DNA from: a virus | Direction: 5' to 3' (one strand) | Virus record (IMG/VR): IMGVR_UViG_3300006919_000173 | Span: 1 to 35,856 of that record | DNA: 35,856 nucleotides | Shown: piece by piece, positions 22,211 through 30,479 of the stretch | Numbering within the stretch: the first letter of the stretch is position 1 | Layout of the letters: the number at the start of each line of letters is the position of its first letter | The notes under the pieces: generated by a model | The model's input: only the letters and a program-made list of their open reading frames with translations | Databases searched by the model: none | Told to the model about the DNA's origin: nothing | Position numbers and translations under genes: made by a program

Positions 22211-23221
22211 TTAGGCCGTGATGGCGCGATAGGTGAAGAGCGGGTTTTCGAGGACAAGCTGTCCCGTCCATACCACACCCTGAGCCACCGCATCCTGGTT
22301 GATCGGACGCATACCGTTGCCCGGATGGAAAGGAACGAATTCCTGACCCGGGAAGGTGTAGATCGACATGCCCTTGGTATCGATACCGAAGAAGGTATTC
22401 TCCGGCATGACGTTGCCGATACCGCCAGCTGCCACGACATCGACGATGCCTGCGCCAGTGACGATCGACATGCCCTGGAAGCCGAGACGCGCGAGGCGTT
22501 CCGAAGCCAGCCGCTGATGAGCGACAAAGGCCGAAGAGATGACTTCGTAGGACTTGGCATCCGCGATGATCAAGTCGGGATAACGACCGCCGCGCGAGCG
22601 CTGCAGGGTAATCCGTTCGATGATCTGGCGAGCCGTGGTGCTGTCGAACGTGGTGAAGCCCGAGACATCGCCTGCCGGGATGTCGAAGGTCGAGGTACGC
22701 CAGTTAGGAACTGTTGCACGATCGATTCCGCCATAAACGCCCGTGTTGGTCACGGTCGGGATAGCAGCACCCCAGCCGATCATCTGGCGACCGCCGTCGG
22801 CAGTGCCATCGCCCACGATACCTTCTTCGAAGGCTTCCTTCACGGACTGCTCTGCAGCATCCATGTAGGTTTCCATGAGATCGATGACTTCATCTTCGCC
22901 GCTGTTGTAAAGCAGTTCGGTGCCAGTAAGCGAGAACATGCCGACACACCGCGACCAGTTGAAGACTGCCGAGTTCAGCAGCTCCTTGGGCGTGATCTGC
23001 AGCTTGTCATAGCCGGTGAACCACTGTGCATCCAGCTTGTCGAACATGATCGGAACACGAAGTTCCGGCCCGCCGGCAGTTTTCATCTTGATGCGATTCT
23101 GGTCCCGCAGGATGCGAGTCAGTGGAGTGGAGTTGTAGACGATATTCTGCACATCGCGCGAACGACGTGCAACCGAGGCAGTCAGAATCTGCCCGTAGTT
23201 ACGATCTGAAACGATAGGCAT
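22211..23221 (-). CDS. major capsid protein, 336 aa
   Basis: An HK97-fold type pattern: the N-terminal part (VQNIVYNSTPLTRILRDQNR) and AGGPELRVPIMFDKLDAQWF, a spine-helix region with ETYMDAAEQSVKEAFEEGIV, DGTADGGRQMIGWGAAIP, then TARQIIERITLQRSRGGRYP with PDLIIADAKSYEVISSAFV, and a C-terminal P-domain-like beta part. Placement after an acidic scaffold and before the terminator, plus its length, supports the call. The start touches a short gap after the scaffold gene. Confidence 0.9.
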   Translation of the reverse strand: MPIVSDRNYGQILTASVARRSRDVQNIVYNSTPLTRILRDQNRIKMKTAGGPELRVPIMFDKLDAQWFTGYDKLQITPKELLNSAVFNWSRCVGMFSLTGTELLYNSGEDEVIDLMETYMDAAEQSVKEAFEEGIVGDGTADGGRQMIGWGAAIPTVTNTGVYGGIDRATVPNWRTSTFDIPAGDVSGFTTFDSTTARQIIERITLQRSRGGRYPDLIIADAKSYEVISSAFVAHQRLASERLARLGFQGMSIVTGAGIVDVVAAGGIGNVMPENTFFGIDTKGMSIYTFPGQEFVPFHPGNGMRPINQDAVAQGVVWTGQLVLENPLFTYRAITA

Positions 23222-23234
23222 GTCCTATCCCCTC

Positions 23235-24446
23235 TTAGCTTGCACGACGCCTGCGCATTTCCTCGCGTAGGATGTCGCGTGTTGGGCCGCTGCGGTCGGG
23301 TTCGAGATCGGGTGATGCTGACCCCGGCGCAGATTTGATGGATTTCGTGCCGCTGAGGTCATCAACGCGGGCATCTGCGTCAGGGTTTGCCTGTGAGGCG
23401 GGCTGTTCGACATTCGAAGGAGGGTTAAGCCTCTCAGCCATGTCGTAAGCCGCTGCCAGTCGGTCAGGCGCACTCAAGCTAGAAGGCACCATACCAGAAC
23501 GAAGTATTTTATCAATAGCCCCTTGCAATTCATTGTAGCGCGGATGCTCGGCCTTGAATGGTTCGATGACATTCTGGGCCGTCTGCTGAATCTGCATCTC
23601 GTAAATCTGGCGCTGCAGTGCCTCAACCTGAGGGTCAGCCTGCTGCTCTTGCTGCTGCGGACGTTGTGCTACCATCTGTTGATACTTGTCATCCGGCTGC
23701 TGAGCGATGAATGCAGCCACTTCGCGCAGAGAGGGCGCCGTTCCGTCAGCGCGACGGGGGCCAATCTCCTGCAGGATAGCGTTCAAGCCCGCAATCGGGT
23801 TGGATTGCATCAGATTCTCAATCTCGTTGAGCTTCGTCAGGCTCTCGGTCAGATCGCGCCCGTTCGTCTGTGCCAGTTCATCGAACTCGCGCAGGGATTC
23901 GTAGCGTTCCGTAGCCTTCTGATACTGCTGCACCTGCGTTTCGTATTCGCGAGCCATGTTGTCGATGTCGCGCTGCACAGGGCGCGGAACATTGAGCCAC
24001 TTTTCGCGCGCATCGGGCAGGAAGTTCTTCGGCGGCTGATAATGCCCGGGCTTGTCTTCAGTCTTGCCTTCAGCACGCCCCTTGTCACCCTCTACATCGT
24101 CGGGCTTGGCCGCTGCCTTTTCCTTGTGTTCGGCGTTGTCTTTATCGCCCTGCTGCGCCTTTCCTTCGGTCTCGCCATCTTCGTCCCCATCGGTTCCCTT
24201 GGCGGCGTCGGCGTCATCTTTGGCAGGCTCCTTTGCGGGCTTTTCAGCTTTCTCAGGCTTCTCCGGCTTTTCAGTTTTGTTGCGGCCTTCGTCCTTCTTC
24301 AGTTCGTCGGCCAGCGTATCGCGCAGAGAGGTTTCCTCCTTGCCATCTTCGGCAGGCGGATTAACAACGCCCCCACCGGACGGGCTGGAAGGCGTGGTTT
24401 CCTCAAGGTTGGTCGAAACAGTCTCAATATCGGCTAGATCGGTCAT
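23235..24446 (-). CDS. scaffolding protein, 403 aa
   Basis: Very acidic and Lys-rich low-complexity N-terminal third (residues about 45-140, EKPEKPEKAEKPAKEPAKDD), then a central coiled coil (REYETQVQQYQKATERYESL) with Gln-rich tract QRPQQQEQQADPQ, and a short basic C-terminal helix (DILREEMRRRRAS), the part that in P22-type scaffolds binds the coat protein. The gene directly precedes the capsid gene. It starts in an ATGA overlap with the zinc-ribbon gene. Confidence 0.85.
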   Translation of the reverse strand: MTDLADIETVSTNLEETTPSSPSGGGVVNPPAEDGKEETSLRDTLADELKKDEGRNKTEKPEKPEKAEKPAKEPAKDDADAAKGTDGDEDGETEGKAQQGDKDNAEHKEKAAAKPDDVEGDKGRAEGKTEDKPGHYQPPKNFLPDAREKWLNVPRPVQRDIDNMAREYETQVQQYQKATERYESLREFDELAQTNGRDLTESLTKLNEIENLMQSNPIAGLNAILQEIGPRRADGTAPSLREVAAFIAQQPDDKYQQMVAQRPQQQEQQADPQVEALQRQIYEMQIQQTAQNVIEPFKAEHPRYNELQGAIDKILRSGMVPSSLSAPDRLAAAYDMAERLNPPSNVEQPASQANPDADARVDDLSGTKSIKSAPGSASPDLEPDRSGPTRDILREEMRRRRAS

Positions 24447-24820
24447 GGTGTATCCCCGGTAACAACGGGCGGAACGCGGCCCTCTTTGACATCCTGGATC
24501 CCGGCGCGGATGTCGTCACGCCGTTTGCGTCGGTCGAATTCCGGCGCCTTGAAAGCGGGCAATTCATCCCGCCCCAACTCTTCGAACTTTTCGCCGCGGG
24601 AATTACCCTCTGGCGTGCAGCTGTGGCGATACGATGCGAGACTGGTGTGCATCTTACCGTCTGGCCCCATGGTCGGCTCTATGCTGTCCGATATGATCCT
24701 TGGCGCACTGATAAGACGCGAAGCACCGGCCCCGCATTCGCATTCCTGACGATCTTCAAAGGACGCAAGCGGAACGAACCGTTCGAAACGATGATAGTTC
24801 TCGCACAAAAAATCGTACAA
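24443..24820 (-). CDS. FmdB-like zinc-ribbon protein, 125 aa
   Basis: MYDFLCENYHRFERFVPLAS and later CECGAGASRLIS resemble the N-terminal zinc ribbon of FmdB-type proteins (YxFxCxxxH...CxxC), although the first CxxC is reduced to C6 plus H10. The C-terminal half is charged, ending DVKEGRVPPVVTGDTP. Such ribbons are often encoded beside the capsid genes of podoviruses. Function unknown. Confidence 0.7.
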   Translation of the reverse strand: MYDFLCENYHRFERFVPLASFEDRQECECGAGASRLISAPRIISDSIEPTMGPDGKMHTSLASYRHSCTPEGNSRGEKFEELGRDELPAFKAPEFDRRKRRDDIRAGIQDVKEGRVPPVVTGDTP

Positions 24821-24835
24821 CGGAATGACAGCCTC

Positions 24836-24985
24836 CTATTTGCTGGCGGTCTTGGTCTGACCTTCCTTCTTTTCCTCTTCGACGGGCTTACCCTTCTCAT
24901 CGAAGCGCGGGTCCATCGTCTTCATGCGATCGGCAAGGCCGTTGTCGTCGTTGTCGATCTTTTCCTGTTCTTTCTTCGTAGTCAT
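24836..24985 (-). CDS. 49-aa charged hypothetical protein
   Basis: MTTKKEQEKIDNDDNGLADR..., a very hydrophilic, probably disordered peptide with Lys/Glu tail (PVEEEKKEGQTKTASK). The ATG at 24983-24985 has AAAGGA at 7 nt; a longer upstream frame has no comparable site. It lies between small genes and the zinc-ribbon gene. Confidence 0.6.
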   Translation of the reverse strand: MTTKKEQEKIDNDDNGLADRMKTMDPRFDEKGKPVEEEKKEGQTKTASK

Positions 24986-25013
24986 GTCAGTTCCTTTCAT
25001 TTTCCGTCGCAAG

Positions 25014-25118
25014 TTATGTAACTGGTGTCGCAATGTCGCTTCCAGACAGGTCGCTGAACTGCTGGGCCTGCTGATAGGACATGCCAGTATCGACCAGACG
25101 ACGGACAAGCCCCGGCAT
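25014..25118 (-). CDS. 34-aa small protein, detached repeat unit
   Basis: MPGLVRRLVDTGMSYQQAQQ then FSDLSGSDIATPVT. The sequence LVRRLVDTGMSYQQAQQFSD aligns with the repeat unit of the preceding gene (L..LG(M/V)....A.E.A.QI). The ATG overlaps the previous TAA (TAATG). It could be a fourth unit split off from the 85-aa protein. Confidence 0.55.
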   Translation of the reverse strand: MPGLVRRLVDTGMSYQQAQQFSDLSGSDIATPVT

Positions 25119-25375
25119 TATTCAGCCCTGTCAGCCTCGATCTGCGCCACGGTTTCCACCGCGACATCGGGCACCATGCTATGCGCGGCAAGCTTCGGCG
25201 CGTCGGTCGCGCCTTCAGCGTCGATCTGGCCAGCCAGTTCCGCGGCAAGCGAAGGGACCATGCCCAGTTCACGAAGACGGTCGGCATTGCCTTCCTGCGC
25301 TTCGATCTGTGCCGCCATTTCCACAGCCATCGGGCCTGTTACGCCCAGAGCCATCAATCTTTCTGCATTCGCCAT
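25118..25375 (-). CDS. 85-aa protein built from three ~28-aa helical repeats
   Basis: Three units are visible: RLMALGVTGPMAVEMAAQIE (5-24), RLRELGMVPSLAAELAGQID (33-52) and KLAAHSMVPDVAVETVAQIE (61-80). The motif is L-x2-(L/H)-x-(V/M)-x3-(M/L/V)-A-x-(E)-x-A-x-QI-(E/D). The short helix-turn-helix-like units recur in small proteins of phage head clusters, whose role I do not know. The gene is coupled at its end to a 34-aa frame with a similar unit. Confidence 0.7.
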   Translation of the reverse strand: MANAERLMALGVTGPMAVEMAAQIEAQEGNADRLRELGMVPSLAAELAGQIDAEGATDAPKLAAHSMVPDVAVETVAQIEADRAE

Positions 25376-25387
25376 GTCACTCAGTCC

Positions 25388-25543
25388 TTATGCGGGTGTG
25401 TAATTATTGAGAACGAACGGAACGCCGCCGCTTTCCACGATGGTAATGGGATAACCGCCTTCATCGACCACTTCGGCAGGAGGTGCGCCGTCATCTACAG
25501 GCGTAACGGGATAGCCCCCGCTTTCAACTATGGTGACGTTCAT
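25388..25543 (-). CDS. 51-aa protein with an internal duplication (TIVESGG)
   Basis: MNVTIVESGGYPVTPVDDGA and then GGYPITIVESGGVPFVLNNY: the TIVESGG element occurs twice, with GGYP(V/I)T also repeated. The ATG at 25541-25543 overlaps the portal stop (TGATG), and GGAGGA lies upstream. Small beta-strand repeats of this kind are seen in other phage head clusters. Function unknown. Confidence 0.65.
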   Translation of the reverse strand: MNVTIVESGGYPVTPVDDGAPPAEVVDEGGYPITIVESGGVPFVLNNYTPA

Positions 25544-27855
25544 CAATCGTCCTCCATCTCGGTTTCGGGCGGCTCCATAACCTCCCGCACCTCTTGGCGA
25601 TCGGCCCGTGCAGCCTGCCTTGCGTCATTGGCGATGGCGCGCTGTTCCTGGCTGCGCTTGATCTCAATGTCCGACAGCGAACGGAACTCGTCAAGCTGCG
25701 CGGTGTCGATAGCTATTCCAGCCTCGGACATGGCCTTCATGGTCTGTGCCCGCAGCAGATCGACATTGGCCAACGCTTCCTGCGCCTTGATTCCCATTGC
25801 ATCCGCATCCTGCTGCAGTTTGACCATCTTGGCCTGAGCGTCCGCCTGATCCTTCTGCGCCTTTACCTGCAATTCAGCGAACTTGCGTTGGTTTTCAGCC
25901 TGCTTGAGCGCGCTATCGGCCTCGACCTTGGCCATCTGAGCCTTGGCCTTTTCCATCTCGGCTTCAGCCAGTGCCGCAACGCCCTGCTGATCTTCACCTT
26001 CACCCTGTCCTGCCATCATCGCAGGCGCCTGCTTCACGAAGTCGTCAATCGCCGTGTCCATCTGCCGGCCGACGCGATAGGGCGCCAGCACGAACTTCAT
26101 CAACTCACCCGCAAGCTTGGCCCCGGGCTCACCCATGCCAGCCAGCCCCATAAGCCCCTGCGTGGCGCTGTTGAACGCCCCCATGAACTCGTTGCGGGCC
26201 TGTTTCTCGGCAATCTCATCCACCATGATAGTGGAATCGGTCTCGATCTCGAAGGCAAACGAGCGCGCCCGGTCATCGCGCAGCAGGTCCACCACGTCAT
26301 CGATCGGCACAAGGTTCTCGGCTTCTTCGAACATCGGCGCATAGCGGGAGACAATCTCCTGTTGCGCCTGTTGAAGCATCTGCTGGGCCTGTGCAGGATC
26401 CATGTCCTGCCCGCCTTCCATGGCCTTGTCAGCCAGCGCCTTCATTTCCTTTTCGGCGGCGCTTTCAATCTCCTTAAGCCGCTTTTCGATGTCCTTGCGT
26501 GTCGGCAATTCCATCTGCGACATGGCAAGCAGCGTGTCACCGTCGAACTTTTCGGCCAGTATCTCCGATGCGATCTTGACCGCTTCAGCCGCAATCCGCT
26601 GCATCTCGTCGATCTTTTGGCGCACACGCACAGAACCGAACTGCGCCTTCAACTGCTGGGCGCCAAGCGTTTCTTCCGCCTGTGTCGCACCGCGCATGAT
26701 GTCCGATATTCCGGAAAGCTGGTAGAAGTCTTCGATCAGCTGGCGGCGGGCTTCGATCAGGCCCGTAATGGCGGCGGCGATCTGGTCGAGTGGCAACCAT
26801 TGCACTACTGCGGCGCCCTCCATCATGGCAGCGCCAGGAACACCGATAACGATGCTGTCGTCATCCGAGCGCATAACCTGGTGGATGGCGTCTGCAATGT
26901 CCCCTCCTGCAGGGATAAGGCCCTTCATCTTGACCTGATCAAGCAGCAGGTAAATGCGCGCCGTCAGCGTGTTGATCTTGGCGAACATGCCTGAATAGCG
27001 TTCGAAGTCGGGCACAGGAATAAGGCTACGCCGCTGCAGCGTGCCATAGGCTGGCCGTGGGCAGGGGAAGAACTCATCAAGCTTCAGGTGGGGCTCACCA
27101 TCGTCCAGATAGACATCCAGACCCTCAGTAACCCAGTAAACGCGGTTGTTGGCCTTGTGCCAGACCTCCCACACACGCGCCTTGGCAGTCATTGCCTTTT
27201 CGTCGCGGTTGTCCACGTCGCGGCGCTCAAGGAACTTGATGGTGTCCATCTGGTCTTCAGTCAGACCCTTGAACCGCTCCTTGATCTCTTCACGAGACAT
27301 CCAGAAACCGCCAGCCACCCAGCCGACGGCAGACCACTTGCGGGCCACGTCATGCAGGAAGTCATCGCGATCGAGGTGTTCTACACAGACGCGCTTTCCA
27401 TCGTCGCTCTCATACCGCAGCCACATGACACCGCGGCCGGAGAACAGCAGGTCATCGCGCACCGACTGCATCACATCGTCAATGCCAGTCTTCTTGAAGG
27501 TCGATACCGCCGCACGCTCAAGCAATTCAGCCGTGGTTGACTTCAGACGGCCACCATCCTTGAAGATCGGCGCAATCGCAGGAACAGGCGGGCGCGCATA
27601 CACTGCAGGTTTCAGCACTTCCGACGATGACCAGAACAGGTCCATCTGTGCATCTTTCCAGCTGGATCCGCCATAATCGGTCATCAGGGTTTCATAGGAC
27701 GATCCGTGGCGCGAGTAGATGTCATCGATACCGTGGCAGGTGGCGTCCCATTCCTTGAACGCGTCCTGCGAGCGCTTGAGGGCCTGCAGGATAGGCGCGG
27801 AGGCTTTCTCGCGCGTCTGCTCAGGCGTGCCGGTGAAGTCTTGGGTGCTGTCCAT
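25543..27855 (-). CDS. portal protein, P22-like long form, 770 aa
   Basis: The N-terminal half has the portal core (EWDATCHGIDDIYSRHGSSY, WKDAQMDLFWSSSEVLKPAV, DDLLFSGRGVMWLRYES), the central part PVPDFERYSGMFAKINTLTA and DFYQLSGISDIMRGATQAEE, the family hallmark near the wing/stem. The last ~170 residues are a long Ala/Lys/Gln coiled coil (MEKAKAQMAKVEADSALKQA), matching the helical barrel of P22-type portals. It forms the dodecameric ring for DNA packaging. Start at ATG 27853-27855, 7 nt after AAGG; a GTG one codon earlier is possible. Confidence 0.93.
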   Translation of the reverse strand: MDSTQDFTGTPEQTREKASAPILQALKRSQDAFKEWDATCHGIDDIYSRHGSSYETLMTDYGGSSWKDAQMDLFWSSSEVLKPAVYARPPVPAIAPIFKDGGRLKSTTAELLERAAVSTFKKTGIDDVMQSVRDDLLFSGRGVMWLRYESDDGKRVCVEHLDRDDFLHDVARKWSAVGWVAGGFWMSREEIKERFKGLTEDQMDTIKFLERRDVDNRDEKAMTAKARVWEVWHKANNRVYWVTEGLDVYLDDGEPHLKLDEFFPCPRPAYGTLQRRSLIPVPDFERYSGMFAKINTLTARIYLLLDQVKMKGLIPAGGDIADAIHQVMRSDDDSIVIGVPGAAMMEGAAVVQWLPLDQIAAAITGLIEARRQLIEDFYQLSGISDIMRGATQAEETLGAQQLKAQFGSVRVRQKIDEMQRIAAEAVKIASEILAEKFDGDTLLAMSQMELPTRKDIEKRLKEIESAAEKEMKALADKAMEGGQDMDPAQAQQMLQQAQQEIVSRYAPMFEEAENLVPIDDVVDLLRDDRARSFAFEIETDSTIMVDEIAEKQARNEFMGAFNSATQGLMGLAGMGEPGAKLAGELMKFVLAPYRVGRQMDTAIDDFVKQAPAMMAGQGEGEDQQGVAALAEAEMEKAKAQMAKVEADSALKQAENQRKFAELQVKAQKDQADAQAKMVKLQQDADAMGIKAQEALANVDLLRAQTMKAMSEAGIAIDTAQLDEFRSLSDIEIKRSQEQRAIANDARQAARADRQEVREVMEPPETEMEDD

Positions 27856-27864
27856 CACTATGCC

Positions 27865-29415
27865 TTACCGCCTCATCCTCAATGGCGGGGCGATAACACC
27901 ATCCGCCACGACGCGCGGCGGTGCCCCCGGTTTAGGTTTCTCGTCTTCAGGTGTCTTACCGAAATCCATCTTCGCAATCAACTGTCCTGCCAAACCCAGC
28001 GCATCGACCTGATCGTCGTGACTGCCGACGGGGAAAGACATCATCTCGGAAATGAGTGTTGGCAACCATGGCGCACCACGGGGAACGTGCAGCCCCTGCA
28101 TTGCCATGCGCCCACGAATGGACTGGGCTCGCACCGCTTTGTCGCCGCGTGTCGGGAACTGCTCGCGGGCCACGTAAGCCTCAGTCTCAAGCATCCGCTT
28201 CACCAGGAACGGGCCAACGCCCGACTTGATCTGCCCGGTTTCCTCTGCCCATCCTATCGGCTTCCACTGCTTCACCAACGCACACAGGCTATCCACCCAT
28301 ACATCGGACGATGCCTGTTGCCGCCATAGGTCAAGCAGCCACAAGCGGCCCGTGTGATCTATCCCCATGACGACATGCACCGTGTAATCGCCGCCGTTTG
28401 CGGTCACGGCATAATCGGATGCACCGAATATCTGCATGGTCTGGAGAGGTGGAACAGCATCTTCCTCGATAATCCATTCGCGCTTGAAGTAGTCGCCTGT
28501 GTCGGGGGCTGGTCGCTGTTGGTAGAGGGCATTCCATGTACGGGGCATCCGCTCGAACGGAGCCCAATGCTCAGGACCGAACCATTCTGGCCAGATATAC
28601 TCACCCGGCAAACGCCCAAGCATGTCGTCGTGACGCTCAGCCTTGGCAGGAATGCAGATAACTTCCCACGTCTCGCCATCACGGCACTCAATCATGCCGC
28701 TTTCGCCATTCCATCCTTCAGGCAGGATAGAGCCAGCAAGGTCCATTTCATGCCAGCGCGTTTGCGTAATCATCACGCTCCCACCGGGCTTCAAGCGGGT
28801 TAGAACATCATCATCGTATGCATCGCGGGTGTTCTTCCGAATTGTTTCCGAATCCGCGTCACGTCGCCCGCGAATGGGATCGTCAATACATACGAAATCT
28901 GCACGGTTCCCGGTTATGCCAGAAAGAATGCCGCCAGCCATGAATTCAGATTCATTCAACAAGGCCCACTCATCAGCGGCGCTACTCTCTTTCGATAAAC
29001 TGGTGGAGAATAGATTTTCGAACTTCTTCTGCTTGGTTATCGCCCTCATTCGGCGGCCAAACTTCTTAGCTATGTCGCTGGCATAGCTGACATTGATAAC
29101 CTTGTACCCCTCTTGCCTACCCAGCGCCCATGTTGATGACACGACCGTTGCGTATGTCGACTTCGCACTACCAGGGGGCAGGAACAGCATCGTTCGCCCA
29201 CGGTGGCGCTCTATGCACCGCTGTGTGGCGTTCAGGATGATTTCGTGATGCTCGGCTAGAACAGTTTCGACCGGTTTGAATGTCTCGCAGTCGGGATCGT
29301 CTTCAGTGACAGGTGCGCCGGGAACATCGATATAGCGGGCATAATCAACAAGGCTGGATCTGGCGCGGCGGCGGCGCAGGAGTTCCGTTGCAGCCTCCTG
29401 CTGAGTTATCGTCAC
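27865..29415 (-). CDS. terL: terminase large subunit, 516 aa
   Basis: The ATP-driven packaging motor and nuclease. ATPase motifs: Walker A LFLPPGSAKST (about 77-87), Walker B FVCIDDP (174-180), coupling motif MITQTRWHEMD (215-225). Nuclease domain: GASDYAVTANGGDYTVHVV (the first catalytic Asp, near 342) and DDQVDALGLAGQL near 474-486 (second acidic cluster). The sequence resembles the terL type found with P22-like long portals in Proteobacteria. It starts in an ATGA overlap with the upstream small gene. Confidence 0.95.
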   Translation of the reverse strand: MTITQQEAATELLRRRRARSSLVDYARYIDVPGAPVTEDDPDCETFKPVETVLAEHHEIILNATQRCIERHRGRTMLFLPPGSAKSTYATVVSSTWALGRQEGYKVINVSYASDIAKKFGRRMRAITKQKKFENLFSTSLSKESSAADEWALLNESEFMAGGILSGITGNRADFVCIDDPIRGRRDADSETIRKNTRDAYDDDVLTRLKPGGSVMITQTRWHEMDLAGSILPEGWNGESGMIECRDGETWEVICIPAKAERHDDMLGRLPGEYIWPEWFGPEHWAPFERMPRTWNALYQQRPAPDTGDYFKREWIIEEDAVPPLQTMQIFGASDYAVTANGGDYTVHVVMGIDHTGRLWLLDLWRQQASSDVWVDSLCALVKQWKPIGWAEETGQIKSGVGPFLVKRMLETEAYVAREQFPTRGDKAVRAQSIRGRMAMQGLHVPRGAPWLPTLISEMMSFPVGSHDDQVDALGLAGQLIAKMDFGKTPEDEKPKPGAPPRVVADGVIAPPLRMRR

Positions 29416-29717
29416 CGCCCGGTTGCCAGCTTTGCCAGTTCGTCGTCTGACAGTTCAGTGGCTTTGCTGAATGCGACCTCGCCCGTGTGTTCGATTGACT
29501 GTGGAGCCCTACCGTAACCACGATCAAGCAGCGCGTTTGCTGCACTCACCCTAGCAGCCTCGCTCTCACCAGAAACCGCAATCTGCACAAGTGTCTCTAT
29601 GGCGGATTCCGTGTGTTCCCGCGCTATCTCAGCAAGGCTAGCACCCGCTTCGCGTGTCAGCTTGTCCTTAGCCCCTTTAGGCCTACCGGCACCGGGACGC
29701 TTACCCCCGTGCGCCAT
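29412..29717 (-). CDS. putative terminase small subunit, 101 aa
   Basis: Opens MAHGGKRPGAGRPKGAKDKL, the basic AT-hook-like GRPKGAK start of many phage small DNA-binding proteins; the middle is helical (ESAIETLVQIAVSGESEAARVSAANALLDRGYGRAPQ), a pattern common to this family upstream of terL. It is directly coupled to terL, so a DNA-recognition role in packaging is likely. A classical HTH is not obvious, so the role is inferred. Confidence 0.7.
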   Translation of the reverse strand: MAHGGKRPGAGRPKGAKDKLTREAGASLAEIAREHTESAIETLVQIAVSGESEAARVSAANALLDRGYGRAPQSIEHTGEVAFSKATELSDDELAKLATGR

Positions 29718-29779
29718 CTTGATTTCCTTTGAAAAAAATCATGTGCAGGATTTTAGGGGTCGAAGCCATACTGCCCTAT

Positions 29780-29986
29780 CTAGCCTGTATTGCCTTTGTG
29801 GGCAAGTGGGGTTTGGGTTATGGGTGCGCGATGAATGCCAAACACCAAAGACCAATCAATGTCGGCCACCTTGCGCTTGTAGCAACAGCTTCCCCATCCT
29901 CGCGTGTATTCGTGGGTTATGATAACATCGCTATCGCTAAGGCCCGCAGGTCTCTGGCACGGTACGGCTTCATAGTCACCCATCAC
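29780..29986 (-). CDS. hypothetical protein, 67-68 aa
   Basis: GTG 29984-29986 or ATG 29981-29983 starts directly over the TGA of the upstream gene, after AGAAGGGG. The product (MGDYEAVPCQRPAGLSDSDV) has Cys-Cys at GSCCYKRK. No family recognised; the junction is the main support. It is separated from the small terminase gene by 62 nt. Confidence 0.5.
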   Translation of the reverse strand: MMGDYEAVPCQRPAGLSDSDVIITHEYTRGWGSCCYKRKVADIDWSLVFGIHRAPITQTPLAHKGNTG

Positions 29987-30477
29987 CCCTTCTCCGCTCT
30001 AACGCGCTTGATTGCGGAACCGCCCTTGAATGCTTTACGCATTTCGTTTGCCGTAAAGCGTATGTTTGTTTCTTCTGGATCGAACTTGCCGCAGTAGCCT
30101 TCAATCCACTTATCGAACTCTTCATCCAAAGCATCGGGCTTAGGCTCTAGTTCTGCGAGGATGGCTTTTGCGTGATCGTGATACACTCCGCTCGACCACT
30201 GCATTAGCGCACCTTTGGCCAATGCCTTTACCGACTGCATGAACTCCGGCGAAGGCGCATTGGCGGGCTTTGTGGTGCGGTTGCGGATTTGCCACGAAGG
30301 ATCGTCACCGCGCCCGGTACTGCTGAAATACGGAGCATACATGCTTTCAGGGATTCCGTCTAAACGATACTCACCATCGGCATCGGCACACTCCCAACCG
30401 CGACTTTTAGTTACACTAACAACCCTGCCATCATCATGCACGGCCTCAAGCGGTGCGTTCCAGTCTATCTCGGTCAT
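29983..30477 (-). CDS. hypothetical phage protein, 164 aa
   Basis: The opening TEIDWNAPLEAVHDDGRVVS is shared by small phage proteins of the DW..P.EA.H.DGR type. The remainder is unremarkable until the C-terminus GGSAIKRVRAEKG, which is near-identical in its IKRVRAE core to the end of the gene at 30847, owing to a duplicated DNA segment (29986-30014). Confidence 0.75.
   Translation of the reverse strand: MTEIDWNAPLEAVHDDGRVVSVTKSRGWECADADGEYRLDGIPESMYAPYFSSTGRGDDPSWQIRNRTTKPANAPSPEFMQSVKALAKGALMQWSSGVYHDHAKAILAELEPKPDALDEEFDKWIEGYCGKFDPEETNIRFTANEMRKAFKGGSAIKRVRAEKG
29986..30014 (-). repeat. gene-junction direct repeat, family C copy 2
   Basis: Encodes the IKRVRAE end of the 164-aa protein, a purine-rich Shine-Dalgarno (GAAGGGG) and reaches the overlapping stop/start. 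It matches 30858-30884, with two small differences and one 2-nt indel. Confidence 0.65.
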
Positions 30478-30479
30478 TG

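Noticed and set aside
22079-23209. 376-codon plus-strand frame
   Set aside because: Antisense shadow of the major capsid gene.
23523-24437. 304-codon Leu-rich plus-strand frame
   Set aside because: Complement of the Lys/Glu-rich scaffold, which yields Leu/Phe-rich antisense frames; not a membrane protein gene.
25594-26994. 466-codon plus-strand frame
   Set aside because: Antisense shadow of the portal gene; it is long only because the portal is GC-biased at third positions.
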